Positions 14,766 through 15,135 of a stretch of 15,135 nucleotides of DNA are shown piece after piece; within the stretch, counting starts at the first letter, position 1; every line of letters begins with the position of its first letter. Under the pieces are notes generated by a model. The model worked only from the letters and a program-made list of their open reading frames with translations. It was not told the origin of the DNA and searched no databases. The position numbers and the translations under genes were made by a program. The stretch spans positions 1-15,135 of the forward strand of contig JBAZOP010000070.1 of assembly GCA_041648665.1 (NCBI GenBank), given 5' to 3'. This DNA is from a bacterium (GTDB taxonomy: Bacteria; UBA10199; 2-02-FULL-44-16; JAAZCA01).

Positions 14766-14789
14766 AAGGCCCGGCGTGAGCCGGGCCTT
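14766..14789. terminator. Strong hairpin terminator between convergent genes
   Basis: AAGGCCCGGC (14766-14775) pairs perfectly with GCCGGGCCTT (14780-14789) around a GTGA loop. Read on the minus strand it is followed by TTTTGTTTTG, a good tract for ending the small SWIB-type gene. On the plus strand the tail (GTTGT) is weaker. It lies 13 bases after the enzyme 2 stop and probably serves both sides. Confidence 0.8.
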
Positions 14790-14812
14790 GTTGTAACAAC
14801 TTTCGCTGAAGA

Positions 14813-15019
14813 CTATCTCTTGTTCAGGCGATTGCGCTTCACATACGCCCACAGCTTCTTCGTCATTTGGCTCGGTGCGATCGGCTTCGTGCCGAATACG
14901 CTCTCGAGGGTGTGTTCGCAGTCACGGAAGTTGACCGTGTACCCGCCGAACGCCTTCTTGCCGCCCTTCTTCTTCGCTACCTTCCTCTTCTTCGCTGCCT
15001 TCCTCTTTTTCTTCGGCAT
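14813..15019 (-). CDS. Small basic protein: H1-like Lys-rich tail plus partial SWIB-type domain (68 aa)
   Basis: Residues 2-23 are almost only Lys, Arg, Ala and Gly (PKKKRKAAKKRKVAKKKGG), like bacterial histone H1-type tails. Residues 37-68 (LESVFGTKPIAPSQMTKKLWAYVKRNRLNKR) resemble the first half of a SWIB/MDM2-type domain, including the KKLW-YVK helix, and the protein stops there. A full SWIB domain would need about 40 more residues. AGGAGG lies five bases before the ATG. It is probably a nucleoid-associated or DNA-binding protein; this rests on composition and partial resemblance. It converges on the radical SAM operon behind the hairpin, and nothing links it functionally to that operon. 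Bases 15020-15135 upstream are AT-rich near the right edge and hold no gene I can support. Confidence 0.75.
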   Translation of the reverse strand: MPKKKRKAAKKRKVAKKKGGKKAFGGYTVNFRDCEHTLESVFGTKPIAPSQMTKKLWAYVKRNRLNKR

Positions 15020-15135
15020 AACTCCTCCTCATTGAGGGCGCGCGGCCCGCTTGTTCGCGACGCCAAGATTGTTAAACAGCACTTGAAACTTGACTTTTTA
15101 TAGCAGATCCCATTCTGAAAAAAAAGGGGAATTTT

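Noticed and set aside
1..15135. tRNA, rRNA, CRISPR arrays, insertion sequences, integrase sites
   Set aside because: I saw no cloverleaf, no spaced repeat array, no transposase motifs and no terminal inverted repeats. A covariance or profile search could still find a weak case.

Overview
The window looks like a bacterial chromosome segment. Genes have Shine-Dalgarno sites, short spacers and operon packing, and there are no introns or tRNA/rRNA genes. GC is high in the left half and in codon third positions, which creates long open antisense frames, and it drops in the right half. A cobalamin-dependent lysine-fermentation operon, a lipoprotein and a small SWIB-type basic protein suggest an anaerobic, perhaps deltaproteobacteria-like or candidate-phylum lineage. 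The sequence alone does not fix the taxon.

Left part (1-7809, all on the minus strand). A tight operon reads from right to left: kdd (3,5-diaminohexanoate dehydrogenase), kamA (lysine 2,3-aminomutase, radical SAM), kamD and kamE (beta-lysine 5,6-aminomutase, adenosylcobalamin/PLP), then a YegS/DAGK-type lipid or sphingoid kinase. Gaps are 0 to about 15 bases. About 110 bases further on, a large secreted lipoprotein gene runs off the left edge. The Kam/Kdd enzymes convert L-lysine to L-beta-lysine, then 3,5-diaminohexanoate, then 5-amino-3-oxohexanoate. The later genes of the pathway (kce, kal, CoA transferase) are not in the window.

Right part (about 7810-14760, mostly plus strand). This is the most interesting region. 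It holds two copies of a two-gene module: a small Lys-rich peptide with a strong, near-identical ribosome binding site, followed by a roughly 600-residue B12-binding-type radical SAM enzyme that resembles the 'RiPP maturation radical SAM protein 1' (C-methyltransferase) group. Peptide 1 (8053-8193, 46 aa) precedes enzyme 1 (8216-10021). Peptide 2 (12768-12941, 57 aa) precedes enzyme 2 (12957-14753). The peptides share a basic leader-like half and differ in the C-terminal half. Peptide 2 ends in a tandem ITRFPGR repeat whose two DNA copies differ only at synonymous third positions. Between the modules lie a GNAT acetyltransferase, a small zinc-ribbon protein on the opposite strand and an M29-type metallo-aminopeptidase. 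I read the block as a possible undescribed RiPP system: two precursors, two dedicated radical SAM enzymes, and possible trimming and acylating enzymes. The modification, the core boundaries and the product are inference.

Right edge (14754-15135). A strong hairpin separates enzyme 2 from a convergent small gene encoding an H1-like Lys-rich tail joined to half of a SWIB domain.
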